From a virus: 64,000 nt of DNA. The notes beneath the pieces were generated by a model. It did no database searches. It had not been told where the DNA came from and saw nothing but the letters and a program-made list of their open reading frames with translations. Made by a program: the position numbers and the translations under genes. The stretch covers positions 1 through 64,000 of IMG/VR virus record IMGVR_UViG_3300006484_001465. One strand, 5' to 3'. Of the stretch, positions 53,800 to 63,969 are shown in pieces (the stretch's first letter is position 1; each line of letters starts with the position of its first letter).

Positions 53800-56700
53800 A
53801 TGGATAAATCTAGTGTTTCACAAAATAGAATATTGTGGTTAGACCCTAATAAGGCTAACAATGTAATGGTTAACCCAGAAGATTTATGTATTAAAGTTGA
53901 ATTTAGTACTAAGCGAAAAGGTAGAAGTATAATTTATTCAGGTGCCGAAACTATCAATACCGTTGATAGTAATGCAAATGTTACATTTATTGAGGGGTCA
54001 AAAGTTGATAATGGTTTATTACCAGCTTTAACAACCAGATATACTGATGCGATTGCTTTAGATGTAATGAACGCATCAGAACAACAAACTGATGATTTTG
54101 AAAGTTTAGGTATTGAAAGTATTGATATTGAATTTGACACTGCAAATACACCATTAATTAAAATAAAATTTATAGATGTAAGAGGTAATGCAATACTATC
54201 ACAAGGTAGTATGTCTAAATATAGAATGTTTTTTGAATTACCATACCCAATCTTTAGTTTAAAAGTTAAAGGTTTTTATGGTGGCACTGTAAACTATTGT
54301 TTGCATATGCAAAGATGGAACGCATCATTTAATTCAGAAACTGGTAACTTTGAAATACAAGCCGATTTTATGGGATTTACTTATGCCTTATTAACGGATT
54401 TATTAATTGGGTTAATTAGAGCGGCAGTTAGAACAAAAAAAGGACAAGCTAAATTAATTTTAAAACAAGATGAATATGGTGAAAACTCAAATTTAATCAT
54501 AACAATAGATGAGATGTTAACTAAATTTGTTGAATTAGCTAACACCACACAAAAAATATCACAAGAAGATAATTCAGCTGCACAGCTACAAGGGCATGAT
54601 GAAATAGCTGCTGATTTAGAGTCTATAAGAGTTGCCTTTGATACATTTAGCGCTGCAATATATGATGGTGTTAACCCAGTTAATACTTATTTTAAATCAC
54701 CAGATGGTGTAGTTTTATGTGTACCAAATGGTGCTGACTCTGATAAAAAATATGAAACCGCACTTAAAGCTTATGAAGAAACAATTACAGGATTAGTTAA
54801 TGCGGTAAATAATAAGATTTCAGATGATACTTTGAAGTTAAATGAAAACTTATTGAAAGATGTTGTTAAAATATCCGATATTACTAAAGCACAATTAACT
54901 AGTGCTGATAATATTAATGAAATTATTAACCATTCTGGTGGTAAATACACGAGTGATGAAACTAACAAAGATTATGTTAAAGAGTTATTGAAAGTGATTG
55001 GTAATTTAGGAACATCAGTAGCCACTGATGATACTAAACTTAATATTTATAATTTAAAAAGAATACAATACCATTTTAATGATATAAAAACAAAACTTGC
55101 TGAAAATAAAACAAAAACTGAAACAGACTTTAACGCTAAATTAGCAGATACTGCTGAAGGTATTATTGGTTTTGAACCAACAATTAGAAATATATTTAGA
55201 GTTTTATCAGTAAATGCTGAAATATTTTTAGAGGTATTAAAAGATGTATCAGTAGAAGCACAAAGTGACGCTAGTGGTAAACGAGCAGTTGAATTTAATA
55301 AAATATCTGGTCTTTTAAATGTTAATCAAGCTGATGTAGTTAATGTTGAAAAGAAAACAATATATCCTTGGCCAGAATATAGACAAGAAAAAGCTGGTGA
55401 AGGTTATGTTGAAACCTGGCTAGGAAAAGCGCCCGTTATAGCAACAAATATAAATGAAGTTGTTTTCGTTAAAGAGTTACACACTGAGTTATTAAACGTT
55501 GCAAAATTTGATAAAGATTTACAAGAGCAAATTGATAATCCAGATGCTGGTGCAGATGTTGATACAAATGCGATAGCACCAGCAGATGCTTGGTTTCCGT
55601 TAACACCAGCTGACACACCAATTAATCCATTAATGACACAAAATCCATACATTGAAGCAACAGATGCTAATAATGCTGACGAAGTAAAAAGATTAGTATT
55701 ACTTAGGACTTTTATGTTATTAGGTGTTAGTACATTCAATAGTAAGATTGAATCATCAAAAGGCGGTGCATTATTAAAAACAATGGGTGGGCTAGAAGCT
55801 GAAACTTTAGTCGCTGCTTGTAGAAAGTTAGGTAAACATGGTCAAGATTTATTAGCAACAATGTTGGAGGAAGTTAAAGATGAGGATGAAGAAAAACGAA
55901 TTACTGCCTTTATAAATAAAATTACAGAATTTGGTGCAGAAGGCTCATCTAAAATAACCAACCCAGGCGCTGTTAGTAAAAAACCAATACTGATTAAAAC
56001 TACGGTTGGTGTTGATAATGTTGTGCAGACAATTCCAGGAGACCAGCTTAAATCTCACTATTATAAATACGTATATATTAGAGATGATGATGCAAAAGCC
56101 GCTTATATACCAGTAAACACAGGATTTGACGGTTCTGGATTTTATAATAATGATAATACATTTAAATCAAGAGATGATTTAAAAGAGTTATCTAGTAGTA
56201 TAATATTTGTTAGTAACCCTAAAAATTATGAAGGTACAGATAATGTAGATACATTCAAAGATGAAGATGATGGTTCACTACATGTTAAGTTATACGAATT
56301 AAGCGAGTATACAGCATCATCGATGATTCCAGAATTTGGGAAAGAACTTGTTGATTTTCATAAAGGAAACTTAGATGAAGCAAATTCAGTACCTCGTGTT
56401 GATTCGGTATATAGAAGTATTGTTAATAATCAAGATACTAAATCAAATGATTCTGATGAAATTATTGATGGTTTAAACCCATATAATGGTAATTATTCAG
56501 TTTTAGAGATGAACACTTTAAATTATGATGCAACGGAAGCAGATTTTGCTGATGAATTTAATTATTATATGGGTGAGCCAATGTGGAAAAACGATACTAA
56601 AGTAGATTCATCATTAATAGGTTTTTATACAGAATTTAATAATTTTAAATTTAATGGTGATAGAGATAATGTTAACTTACCAGTTGTTGGTACTTACTTA

Positions 56701-59700
56701 TCATACCCAATTGATAAGAAATTATATGACGATGCAATATTATACGCTGGTGATGGTGAATTTAGTGATAATATATATTTTATGCCTGAATTAGAAAGAA
56801 CACAAATCAACACTAATTCTAAAATTTTCAGAAAAACATGGGCAGATAACGGTGCCTATTTAAAACAAAAGGGGTTATTAAGTTTAGGGATAAAGGGGAA
56901 TAAACTTTATTTACCATTTATAGAATTTGGTATTTCTAACGCAGACGTGCGAACATCTGGTTCAAATAATACAGGTAATTTATCAGTATCACTATTTGGT
57001 AGTTATTTTTATTATAGACAACCATTAGATGAAGTTAGAGCACTTTTATTCTTACACACAATTCCATGGCAAGGTGTTAAAAATTTCGGGGCTGATATTC
57101 AAGAAATGATGATGTTAGATAAATATCTTGACTGGACATCATGGCAACGCCTTAAGGAAGAAGAAACTAAAGGTAACTATACAAGAGTTAGTAGTATTAG
57201 AACATTATTTCAAGTTAATGGAGCATTTGTTCACGCACCAAAAGCGTGGGTATTATTTGTTGGTGCTATGCTTTGGAGAGTAAGATATACAGCAACACAC
57301 AATAATACCGACCCTATAGTATATTCTGGTAGGGAAGGTAAAAAATACACACTAATACCAGCAAACGTAAGAACGCCACTATCAAAAGAATATTTATATT
57401 TATCAGCACCATATGGTGATGCTTATGCTGAACATAACCCATGGGGTATGTTTTTTGGTGATGCCCCTGATGGGTATGCAGTAACAAGGGATTTGGAATA
57501 TGGAATAAGAGGTGCTGCTACAGCATATGAAACATATGTACCACTAGATTTAACATTAATGAATTTACCAAAACAAGTTAGAGATGAATTTATTTCTTAT
57601 TTTGAAGAATGGGTTAAGGATGATACTGGATTTAAATTTATACAAAAAGAGTTAGAATTATATAAATCAAAAAGTAATTATGACGATTGGTTTACTAAAA
57701 ATCAAGAAGTTAGAAATTTAGCAAAAGCACCAAATTCAAATCAAACGGGGTTACAAAAACGAATATCAAGAACTGAATTAAATAAATTATTTACTGAATC
57801 AGTTGTTAATAATTATGCATTGATTGCTGGTGTAAAAGATATTGTTAATGACGGTGCATCAACGGTTGGTAATTTAAATACAATATTTAAACCTAACACA
57901 CCAGTCATGAACTATATGGTATCTTTACTTACACAACCAACAGTAATACAAAATGTTAATCCAAATATTTGGAACTATGATTATTATGATAAAGCTGCTG
58001 GTTATGTTGGTGGTAATAAATTTAAAAAACAAGCATCAGAGGCTGGGTATCAAAATGGTACATCATCTAAAAGCATTAGAGTTAGAGCTGATAAATTTAG
58101 AATATATTTATCTGGTTTTTATAGTAAATTAATAACATTAAATGAAGCATATCAAAAAGAAGTAATACCAGACCCAGAAGATGAAGCGCAACAAGAAATA
58201 TTTGGAACTGGTGATGATGATACTATAAACTTGATGATATATAGAATATTATCATCGATTAATGACAAATGGTTAAATGGTTCAGAAAATAAAAGTGCAT
58301 TTTCACAATGTGGTGAAACAACTAAAAATGAAATAGATTTAAAACATGCCAAAAAATTTAGAGCATCAGCAACGGAAGCGTCTTTAATTGATACATTTAG
58401 ATTTGTTGATAGGGCCTTTGCTGATATTGGTGATAAATTTTATTTAAATATAAATTCAGTTACAGATTTGATTAGAGCAAATTATAATCAAAGTTATTTT
58501 GATATAATTAATAAAATTTTATCTGATAATAATTTTAACTTTATACCACTACCAACCTTCGTTAACTTTAACAATATAGATGAATTAAAAACGGTGTTTA
58601 CTGCATACACATATAATAACCCAGTTACATTTAAAGGTACGGGTCCAGCGTTTGTTTGTGTATATGTTGGACAAGCCTCAACAAACTTAGATTTGGGTAC
58701 TGGCTCTGTTTATCCAGATGATGGACTATCGATATCAATGGATAGTGATACTGGAACCATAGAATTACCAGTAGAAGCTAGTGATTTAAATTCACCAATA
58801 GAAGCTGATAGTTTAGATGGTAATGTACCAGTATTTGCGGTTAACTATGGACAACAAAATCAGAATTACTTTAGAAGTATTAAATTAGACCAAAGAGAGT
58901 TTACCGAAACAATGGAATCACTCCAAGTTATTGAAAGTATATCACAAACTGGTGATAAAAGTAAACCAACGTATGCTGGTAATAATTTATTTAATGTTTA
59001 TCAAACTAGGTCATATAGTGCTGAAGTGGAAATGTTAGGTTCAGCAATGATTCAACCAATGATGTATTTCCAATTAAATAATATACCAATGTTTAGAGGT
59101 GCTTATTTAATTTACAAGGTAACACACTCTATCAAACCGCATTCAATGACAACAACCTTTAAAGGTAATAGAGTTAAAAAAGCTAAAACGCCATTAATGG
59201 ACAAAGCAACAATGCTTATGAATTTGATTGGAACAACAGGTTCTGGAGCACTAATTGGTTCTGATAGAGGTGTATCCGCTGGTTATTATTCAGCTATAAT
59301 AGCAACATTAATTGAAAATGGTGTAACTAATGGTTTTATGGAACTTGGTAAACCAATTGGTCAAATAACCAATAAAAAAGTTGATTTAAGTGGTACTAAA
59401 TTTAAAAATAGTGCTGGAGATATCGGATTCATGGTTACTGAAGCGGCAGATGCATTTAGAAAAATGGTACAAGAATTAAGTAAATGGGTTGAGGGTGAAG
59501 TTAAAGCTGGTCGTTTTAAAGAAAAAGAAACATATGGAAAAGCTGGTTCGTTTTATAGAACTTACGCAAAACAAGTTGAATTGGCAAAAGGTCAAAAAAC
59601 AGCAGCAGCAGCTGGAACATCACTTCATGGATGGGGCCTTGCTGTAGATTGGAATTGGGTTAGTCCAGACGGTGTCATGTTTACAAGGCTTTATAAAGAA

Positions 59701-60651
59701 GGTAGTAGGCCAAGTGAGTTTGATTTTAATACAGACCCAATAGTAGGATGGTTATTTAATAATTCATATAGATTTGGATTTTTAAATCCAGGCTGGGCCC
59801 ATGATAAGGGTAGTTATGATGAAGTATGGCACTGGGAATATCATGGGACACAAGCAAAATGTATAGTCGCAAAAAGTAAAACTATATTTGGACAAGCATA
59901 TGATACTAGCAAACCATTAGACTCAATAGTTAAAAATCCAAAAACACCAGACGGTAAAGAAGCTGTATACCCAACAAATAGTTGTGATGATAAATACATT
60001 AAAGCTAGAGATGGTAATAGTTTAGTTGGTGCAAGTAGAGAAGATATGAAAGTAGATAAGTTAACACCATTCAGTGCAGAGTTAAAAAGTATAATTACTA
60101 ATGGTAATTATGCTGGTGTAGCCATTAGCGATTATAAAAATGATTGGTTAGCGGTAACTAGTAATTATATTGCTAAAAAAGAAACGTTTACAGCAACACC
60201 TGGTAATGATGAAGGTACATTAAGAGCTGGATACGGTACTGATAAAATATTACAGAATGGTTCATTAGTAAAAGTAACATCTAGTACTGTATTTACGAAA
60301 GAAGTTGCTAAAAATACATTAGTTTATCAAATTAAAAATACATACGGTAAACAAATCGAAAAAGATTTGGGTAGTGCTAATTGGAATAAGTTAAATAAAT
60401 ATCAAAAGGCAGCATTAGTTAGTTTAGGTTATAACGCTGGTGCTTATTATATTTCAGCTAGAGAATATGGTGAACAAATAAAAAATGCTATTGAAAAAAA
60501 TGATTTTAAAGAGGCTGCTCAAGGTATATTAAACGGACCAATAAGTGGTGCACAATCAGGTGTATTAAGTGGTTTGATTAAAAGAAGAATAGAAGAGGCT
60601 CAATTATTTTTAGTAGATAAAAATGCAAGTTTAAAGTATATATCCGAATAA
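53800..60651 (+). CDS. giant baseplate hub with M15 peptidase and GH24-like lysozyme domains
   Basis: 2283 residues. Residues 1-210 contain a hub-type beta domain (SIDIEFDTANTPLIKIKFID, then SLKVKGFYGGTVNYCLHMQRW). The middle 1500 residues are unrecognised structural sequence ending with a hub-like strand HSIKPHSMTTTFKGNRV. Residues about 1900-2030 are an M15/VanY-type peptidase: H1943 and D1950 in SLHGWGLAVDWN, and E2008 with H2011 in EVWHWEYHG, supply zinc ligands and catalytic Glu. Residues about 2095-2275 are a T4-lysozyme-like GH24 domain: E2128 in IAKKETFTATPGNDEG, then LRAGYGTD, YQKAALVSLGYNAG and RRIEEAQLF. The protein would therefore cut both peptide and glycan bonds of peptidoglycan on penetration, replacing T4 gp5 and probably gp27. 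Confidence 0.8.
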   Translation: MDKSSVSQNRILWLDPNKANNVMVNPEDLCIKVEFSTKRKGRSIIYSGAETINTVDSNANVTFIEGSKVDNGLLPALTTRYTDAIALDVMNASEQQTDDFESLGIESIDIEFDTANTPLIKIKFIDVRGNAILSQGSMSKYRMFFELPYPIFSLKVKGFYGGTVNYCLHMQRWNASFNSETGNFEIQADFMGFTYALLTDLLIGLIRAAVRTKKGQAKLILKQDEYGENSNLIITIDEMLTKFVELANTTQKISQEDNSAAQLQGHDEIAADLESIRVAFDTFSAAIYDGVNPVNTYFKSPDGVVLCVPNGADSDKKYETALKAYEETITGLVNAVNNKISDDTLKLNENLLKDVVKISDITKAQLTSADNINEIINHSGGKYTSDETNKDYVKELLKVIGNLGTSVATDDTKLNIYNLKRIQYHFNDIKTKLAENKTKTETDFNAKLADTAEGIIGFEPTIRNIFRVLSVNAEIFLEVLKDVSVEAQSDASGKRAVEFNKISGLLNVNQADVVNVEKKTIYPWPEYRQEKAGEGYVETWLGKAPVIATNINEVVFVKELHTELLNVAKFDKDLQEQIDNPDAGADVDTNAIAPADAWFPLTPADTPINPLMTQNPYIEATDANNADEVKRLVLLRTFMLLGVSTFNSKIESSKGGALLKTMGGLEAETLVAACRKLGKHGQDLLATMLEEVKDEDEEKRITAFINKITEFGAEGSSKITNPGAVSKKPILIKTTVGVDNVVQTIPGDQLKSHYYKYVYIRDDDAKAAYIPVNTGFDGSGFYNNDNTFKSRDDLKELSSSIIFVSNPKNYEGTDNVDTFKDEDDGSLHVKLYELSEYTASSMIPEFGKELVDFHKGNLDEANSVPRVDSVYRSIVNNQDTKSNDSDEIIDGLNPYNGNYSVLEMNTLNYDATEADFADEFNYYMGEPMWKNDTKVDSSLIGFYTEFNNFKFNGDRDNVNLPVVGTYLSYPIDKKLYDDAILYAGDGEFSDNIYFMPELERTQINTNSKIFRKTWADNGAYLKQKGLLSLGIKGNKLYLPFIEFGISNADVRTSGSNNTGNLSVSLFGSYFYYRQPLDEVRALLFLHTIPWQGVKNFGADIQEMMMLDKYLDWTSWQRLKEEETKGNYTRVSSIRTLFQVNGAFVHAPKAWVLFVGAMLWRVRYTATHNNTDPIVYSGREGKKYTLIPANVRTPLSKEYLYLSAPYGDAYAEHNPWGMFFGDAPDGYAVTRDLEYGIRGAATAYETYVPLDLTLMNLPKQVRDEFISYFEEWVKDDTGFKFIQKELELYKSKSNYDDWFTKNQEVRNLAKAPNSNQTGLQKRISRTELNKLFTESVVNNYALIAGVKDIVNDGASTVGNLNTIFKPNTPVMNYMVSLLTQPTVIQNVNPNIWNYDYYDKAAGYVGGNKFKKQASEAGYQNGTSSKSIRVRADKFRIYLSGFYSKLITLNEAYQKEVIPDPEDEAQQEIFGTGDDDTINLMIYRILSSINDKWLNGSENKSAFSQCGETTKNEIDLKHAKKFRASATEASLIDTFRFVDRAFADIGDKFYLNINSVTDLIRANYNQSYFDIINKILSDNNFNFIPLPTFVNFNNIDELKTVFTAYTYNNPVTFKGTGPAFVCVYVGQASTNLDLGTGSVYPDDGLSISMDSDTGTIELPVEASDLNSPIEADSLDGNVPVFAVNYGQQNQNYFRSIKLDQREFTETMESLQVIESISQTGDKSKPTYAGNNLFNVYQTRSYSAEVEMLGSAMIQPMMYFQLNNIPMFRGAYLIYKVTHSIKPHSMTTTFKGNRVKKAKTPLMDKATMLMNLIGTTGSGALIGSDRGVSAGYYSAIIATLIENGVTNGFMELGKPIGQITNKKVDLSGTKFKNSAGDIGFMVTEAADAFRKMVQELSKWVEGEVKAGRFKEKETYGKAGSFYRTYAKQVELAKGQKTAAAAGTSLHGWGLAVDWNWVSPDGVMFTRLYKEGSRPSEFDFNTDPIVGWLFNNSYRFGFLNPGWAHDKGSYDEVWHWEYHGTQAKCIVAKSKTIFGQAYDTSKPLDSIVKNPKTPDGKEAVYPTNSCDDKYIKARDGNSLVGASREDMKVDKLTPFSAELKSIITNGNYAGVAISDYKNDWLAVTSNYIAKKETFTATPGNDEGTLRAGYGTDKILQNGSLVKVTSSTVFTKEVAKNTLVYQIKNTYGKQIEKDLGSANWNKLNKYQKAALVSLGYNAGAYYISAREYGEQIKNAIEKNDFKEAAQGILNGPISGAQSGVLSGLIKRRIEEAQLFLVDKNASLKYISE

Positions 60652-60657
60652 GTAATA

Positions 60658-60688
60658 TTGTTTTTTTAAAATAATTTGGTTATATTTG
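60658..60688 (+). promoter_or_regulatory. Bacteroidota-type host promoter at the start codon
   Basis: TTG at 60658-60660, exactly 20 bases, then TATATTTG at 60681-60688. The ATG at 60693 is only 4 bases beyond the -7 box, so the message would be nearly leaderless or start inside the frame. Confidence 0.55.
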
Positions 60689-60692
60689 CAAT

Positions 60693-61289
60693 ATGTTTGT
60701 TGGAAATATAGTAGTACAGAGTAAAATAAATATTGATAAATATTTCAATGTAGTTGAATCCATGGATGGTATCATCCATGGGTTACCTACTTTAATAGTT
60801 GGTTGGGATATAGTTAAAACAACTAATCCAGATGTCGATTTTATAAATAGAAAACTATCAGATGATATTTTTTGGACATTTAAAAAAACTGAACGAAGGG
60901 ATATATTTGAAAATGATTTATATGATTTTGTACACTACTGTTACAACTTATTGATTAAGGATATTAATTATGAATTTATAGATTTAATCCAATTAACAGA
61001 ATCAGAACTAAAAATTACGTTTAAAACTATTAAAAAAAGCACCAACGCTGTTGGATATATACATCAAAATATGTTATATATTTATACTGAAAATATAGTA
61101 TATGGTCTTGATTTAAACCTAGTTAATTATTTAGATTATAATTTACTTGAAACATTAAATAAAATAAAATCATATTGCTCAGTATTTTTGGACAATGATG
61201 AAATACTTATAGAATACAAGGACATAATTGACATGCTTAATAACGAGGTTAAGTATGTTCCCTTTTTGTATTCTATTGAGCATGGATAA
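60693..61289 (+). CDS. unknown protein
   Basis: 198 residues beginning MFVGNIVVQSKINIDKYFNV, followed by GLPTLIVGWDIVKTTNPDVD. The centre is helical and aromatic-rich (FENDLYDFVHYCYNLLIKDI), and the C-terminal half has a strand pair with YIHQNMLYIYTENIVYGLDL. No signal peptide or known catalytic motif is seen. It follows the host-type promoter at 60658 and not a late-type motif, so it is probably expressed early. Its end overlaps the next gene by 8 bases. I do not recognise the family. If transcription begins at the usual distance from the -7 box, the true start might be the in-frame Met at about residue 24. Confidence 0.6.
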   Translation: MFVGNIVVQSKINIDKYFNVVESMDGIIHGLPTLIVGWDIVKTTNPDVDFINRKLSDDIFWTFKKTERRDIFENDLYDFVHYCYNLLIKDINYEFIDLIQLTESELKITFKTIKKSTNAVGYIHQNMLYIYTENIVYGLDLNLVNYLDYNLLETLNKIKSYCSVFLDNDEILIEYKDIIDMLNNEVKYVPFLYSIEHG

Positions 61290-61680
61290 GACAGTATTAT
61301 TAGCATCTTTCATATTTAAGGACAGATTAGATTGGTTTTTAACTTATCTAGAATCGTCATTCCAAATCAATAAAAATGTAGTATTCCTATATGATATAGA
61401 GGATGGCACTAAAGTCATGGTTACTTTTAAATTGCTAATAAAAGCTGACACTCATATAAACTTCAAAAAAGTATTCCCAAACGCAACCTTAATACATAAA
61501 AAAGGTAATGCAATCTATAGTATAAATGCTTTAAATAAATTAATCGAAACATATAATGTCGATAACATTGGTAATATAAATTATAAATCAGTAATTATTG
61601 ACTGGTCAAATTACCAGGATAATTTATTATTAATCAAAAATAATAATCTGGTTATAACACCAATAAAGCGAATTTTATAA
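61282..61680 (+). CDS. unknown protein, coupled to the upstream gene
   Basis: 132 residues starting at ATG 61282, which overlaps the preceding stop by 8 bases (translational coupling). The frame opens earlier at 61228, but those 18 residues overlap the upstream gene and look unlike a start. The sequence MDKTVLLASFIFKDRLDWFL, KNVVFLYDIEDGTKVMVTFK and KKVFPNATLIHKKGNAIYSI followed by NALNKLIE resembles a small alpha/beta protein that I have seen in T4-like genomes without a function. It probably works with the 198-residue protein. Confidence 0.6.
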   Translation: MDKTVLLASFIFKDRLDWFLTYLESSFQINKNVVFLYDIEDGTKVMVTFKLLIKADTHINFKKVFPNATLIHKKGNAIYSINALNKLIETYNVDNIGNINYKSVIIDWSNYQDNLLLIKNNNLVITPIKRIL

Positions 61681-61688
61681 TATTATCA

Positions 61689-61704
61689 GATATTTATATA
61701 CAAA
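61689..61704 (+). promoter_or_regulatory. phage late-type promoter motif
   Basis: GATATTTATATACAAA lies 43 bases before the small gene at 61732 and returns the region to late control. Confidence 0.5.
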
Positions 61705-61731
61705 TACATAATTAAATTAAAAACAGGTGTT

Positions 61732-61908
61732 ATGGAAAATAATGATAAAAAAATAAACTTAGAAAAAAACTTAGATGAGTTTTTAACAAGTGAAAATGTA
61801 AATGTAGATTGTAATGACGAAGGTTGTATCATTAAAACTGATAAAAGCTTAGTTGAAAGAATCAATAAAAAAATAATAACAGAAGACGGAAGACAATTAT
61901 TATTTTAA
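61732..61908 (+). CDS. small acidic protein (58 aa), possible prohead-core companion
   Basis: 58 residues from ATG at 61732. It begins MENNDKKINLEKNLDEFLTS, contains two Cys (VDCNDEGC) and ends NKKIITEDGRQLLF. The stop is one base before the start of the next gene, so they are translated together. The C-terminal I-I-T-E-D contains the same I-x-E pattern seen in the leaders at 41494 and 43848 and may be a protease site. Small acidic proteins beside prohead-core genes are usual in T4-like phages. I do not recognise the family with certainty. Confidence 0.6.
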   Translation: MENNDKKINLEKNLDEFLTSENVNVDCNDEGCIIKTDKSLVERINKKIITEDGRQLLF

Positions 61909-61909
61909 G

Positions 61910-62701
61910 ATGAGAAATAAAACTATAAATAAAGCATTACTAAGTGAAGAACTTAAAAAGTTTAAATCACTTACGAATTATAATTACTATGATGATAGGT
62001 CTACTATATCTGAAAACTTCCCAATCGTAAGTATGGAAGAAGAAAGACCAGAAGACCCTATGTATTCTGGTAAAGATATCATATTAGGTATGGCCGAAGC
62101 TGAAGGTGATGAAGCAAATGCACCAGCAGAAGATAATTTAGATGCTGATGTTGAAGATATCACTGCTGATATTGAAGCTAACGCTGAAGAACCAACAGAA
62201 CCAATGGGTGATGCAAGTGCTGAATTACCAGTTGACGATGTTGCACCAGCTGAAGAAATGCCAATCGAAGAACCAGCACCTGAAGAAGATGCTGTAGAAT
62301 TAGATGTTACTGAATTAGTAAAAGGTTCTGAAGCTGCAAAACAATCAGCAGATGCTGCAAATTCTAAAATAGAACAATTAATGAGTATGGTTGATAAGTT
62401 AGAAAGTCAATTATCATCAATGAGCTCAATTTCAGATAAAATTGATGGTTTGGAAAAAGAAATCGAAAGAAGAAATCCAACACCAAAAGAAAAATTAGAA
62501 ATGCGTTCATTAGATTCATTCCCATATAGTGTTAAATTAACTGATTTTTGGGATGAAAAAGGTGACCGTTATGATACTGGAGCTGATGATGATAAACCAG
62601 AGGAATATGTGTTAACACAAAAAGATATTGATGATGATTATAGTGAGTCAGATATTGAAGATAGTTTCAATGGTGATGAATACGAAGAAGAAAATATGTA
62701 A
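61910..62701 (+). CDS. acidic coiled-coil protein, prohead core/scaffold-like
   Basis: 263 residues, strongly acidic. The N-terminus MRNKTINKALLSEELKKFKS runs to DDRSTISENFPIVS, with I-S-E at about residue 36 fitting a prohead-protease site. Residues about 60-140 are almost entirely Glu, Asp, Ala and Pro. Residues about 145-195 form a coiled coil (AANSKIEQLMSMVDKLESQL). A more conserved-looking segment, EKLEMRSLDSFPYSVKLTDF, is followed by another acidic tail. Acidic, Ala/Glu-rich, helical composition resembles T4 prohead core and scaffold proteins. It could alternatively be an internal head protein. The preceding gene ends one base before it and a strong terminator follows. Confidence 0.5.
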   Translation: MRNKTINKALLSEELKKFKSLTNYNYYDDRSTISENFPIVSMEEERPEDPMYSGKDIILGMAEAEGDEANAPAEDNLDADVEDITADIEANAEEPTEPMGDASAELPVDDVAPAEEMPIEEPAPEEDAVELDVTELVKGSEAAKQSADAANSKIEQLMSMVDKLESQLSSMSSISDKIDGLEKEIERRNPTPKEKLEMRSLDSFPYSVKLTDFWDEKGDRYDTGADDDKPEEYVLTQKDIDDDYSESDIEDSFNGDEYEEENM

Positions 62702-62724
62702 AATAATACATAATTAATATATTG

Positions 62725-62750
62725 AAAAACAAGGCATTAGCCTTGTTTTT
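62725..62750 (+). terminator. intrinsic terminator
   Basis: AAAAACAAGGC, loop ATTA, GCCTTGTTTTT: an 11-bp stem and T-run isolating gene 32 from the upstream late transcript. Confidence 0.85.
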
Positions 62751-62781
62751 CTTTTTTATAGTTAAAAATATTTAAAAAAAG

Positions 62782-62812
62782 TTGTTATAAGATTATAAAC
62801 CTAGTACTTTTG
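62782..62812 (+). promoter_or_regulatory. Bacteroidota-type host promoter P1 of gene 32
   Basis: TTG at 62782-62784, exactly 20 bases, TACTTTTG at 62805-62812. It predicts a leader of about 170 bases. Confidence 0.6.
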
Positions 62813-62854
62813 TAAAACATAATTCGAAATTAATCAAAATATTTAAAAAACCCC

Positions 62855-62885
62855 TTTACTTTTTACCAATTTAGTAGTACATTTG
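62855..62885 (+). promoter_or_regulatory. Bacteroidota-type host promoter P2 of gene 32
   Basis: TACATTTG at 62878-62885 preceded at 20 bases by TTT in place of TTG. A weaker but well-spaced second promoter. Confidence 0.45.
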
Positions 62886-62921
62886 TACATATAAATTAAT
62901 ATAGTAAAATTGACATAGGGA

Positions 62922-62959
62922 AATTAAATAGTAGAATTAAATAGTAGAATTAAATAGTA
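62922..62959 (+). promoter_or_regulatory. triple AU-rich repeat, possible gp32 autoregulatory operator
   Basis: AATTAAATAGTAG occurs three times head to tail (62922, 62935, 62948; the last copy ends differently), 30-65 bases before the gene 32 start. T4 gp32 represses its own translation by binding an unstructured leader containing UUAAA-type repeats; each unit here contains TTAAA. Confidence 0.5.
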
Positions 62960-62988
62960 TAATAATCAAACAAATATAAATTAAAATT

Positions 62989-63894
<906 letters not shown>

Positions 63895-63923
63895 GTTAAA
63901 AAATAAAAATAAATAATTATAAA

Positions 63924-63951
63924 TGGGTGGACATTCGTTCACCCTTTTTTT
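63924..63951 (+). terminator. intrinsic terminator after gene 32
   Basis: GGGTGgAC, loop ATTC, GTtCACCC followed by T7, one mismatch in the stem. Confidence 0.75.
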
Positions 63952-63969
63952 AAAATCAAAATTAAAATT

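Noticed and set aside
61228-61281. Earlier start for the gene ending at 61680
   Set aside because: The added 18 residues lie inside the upstream coding region and read MTCLITRLSMFPF, unlike the family-like start MDKTVLLASF at 61282, which gives a typical 8-base overlap.
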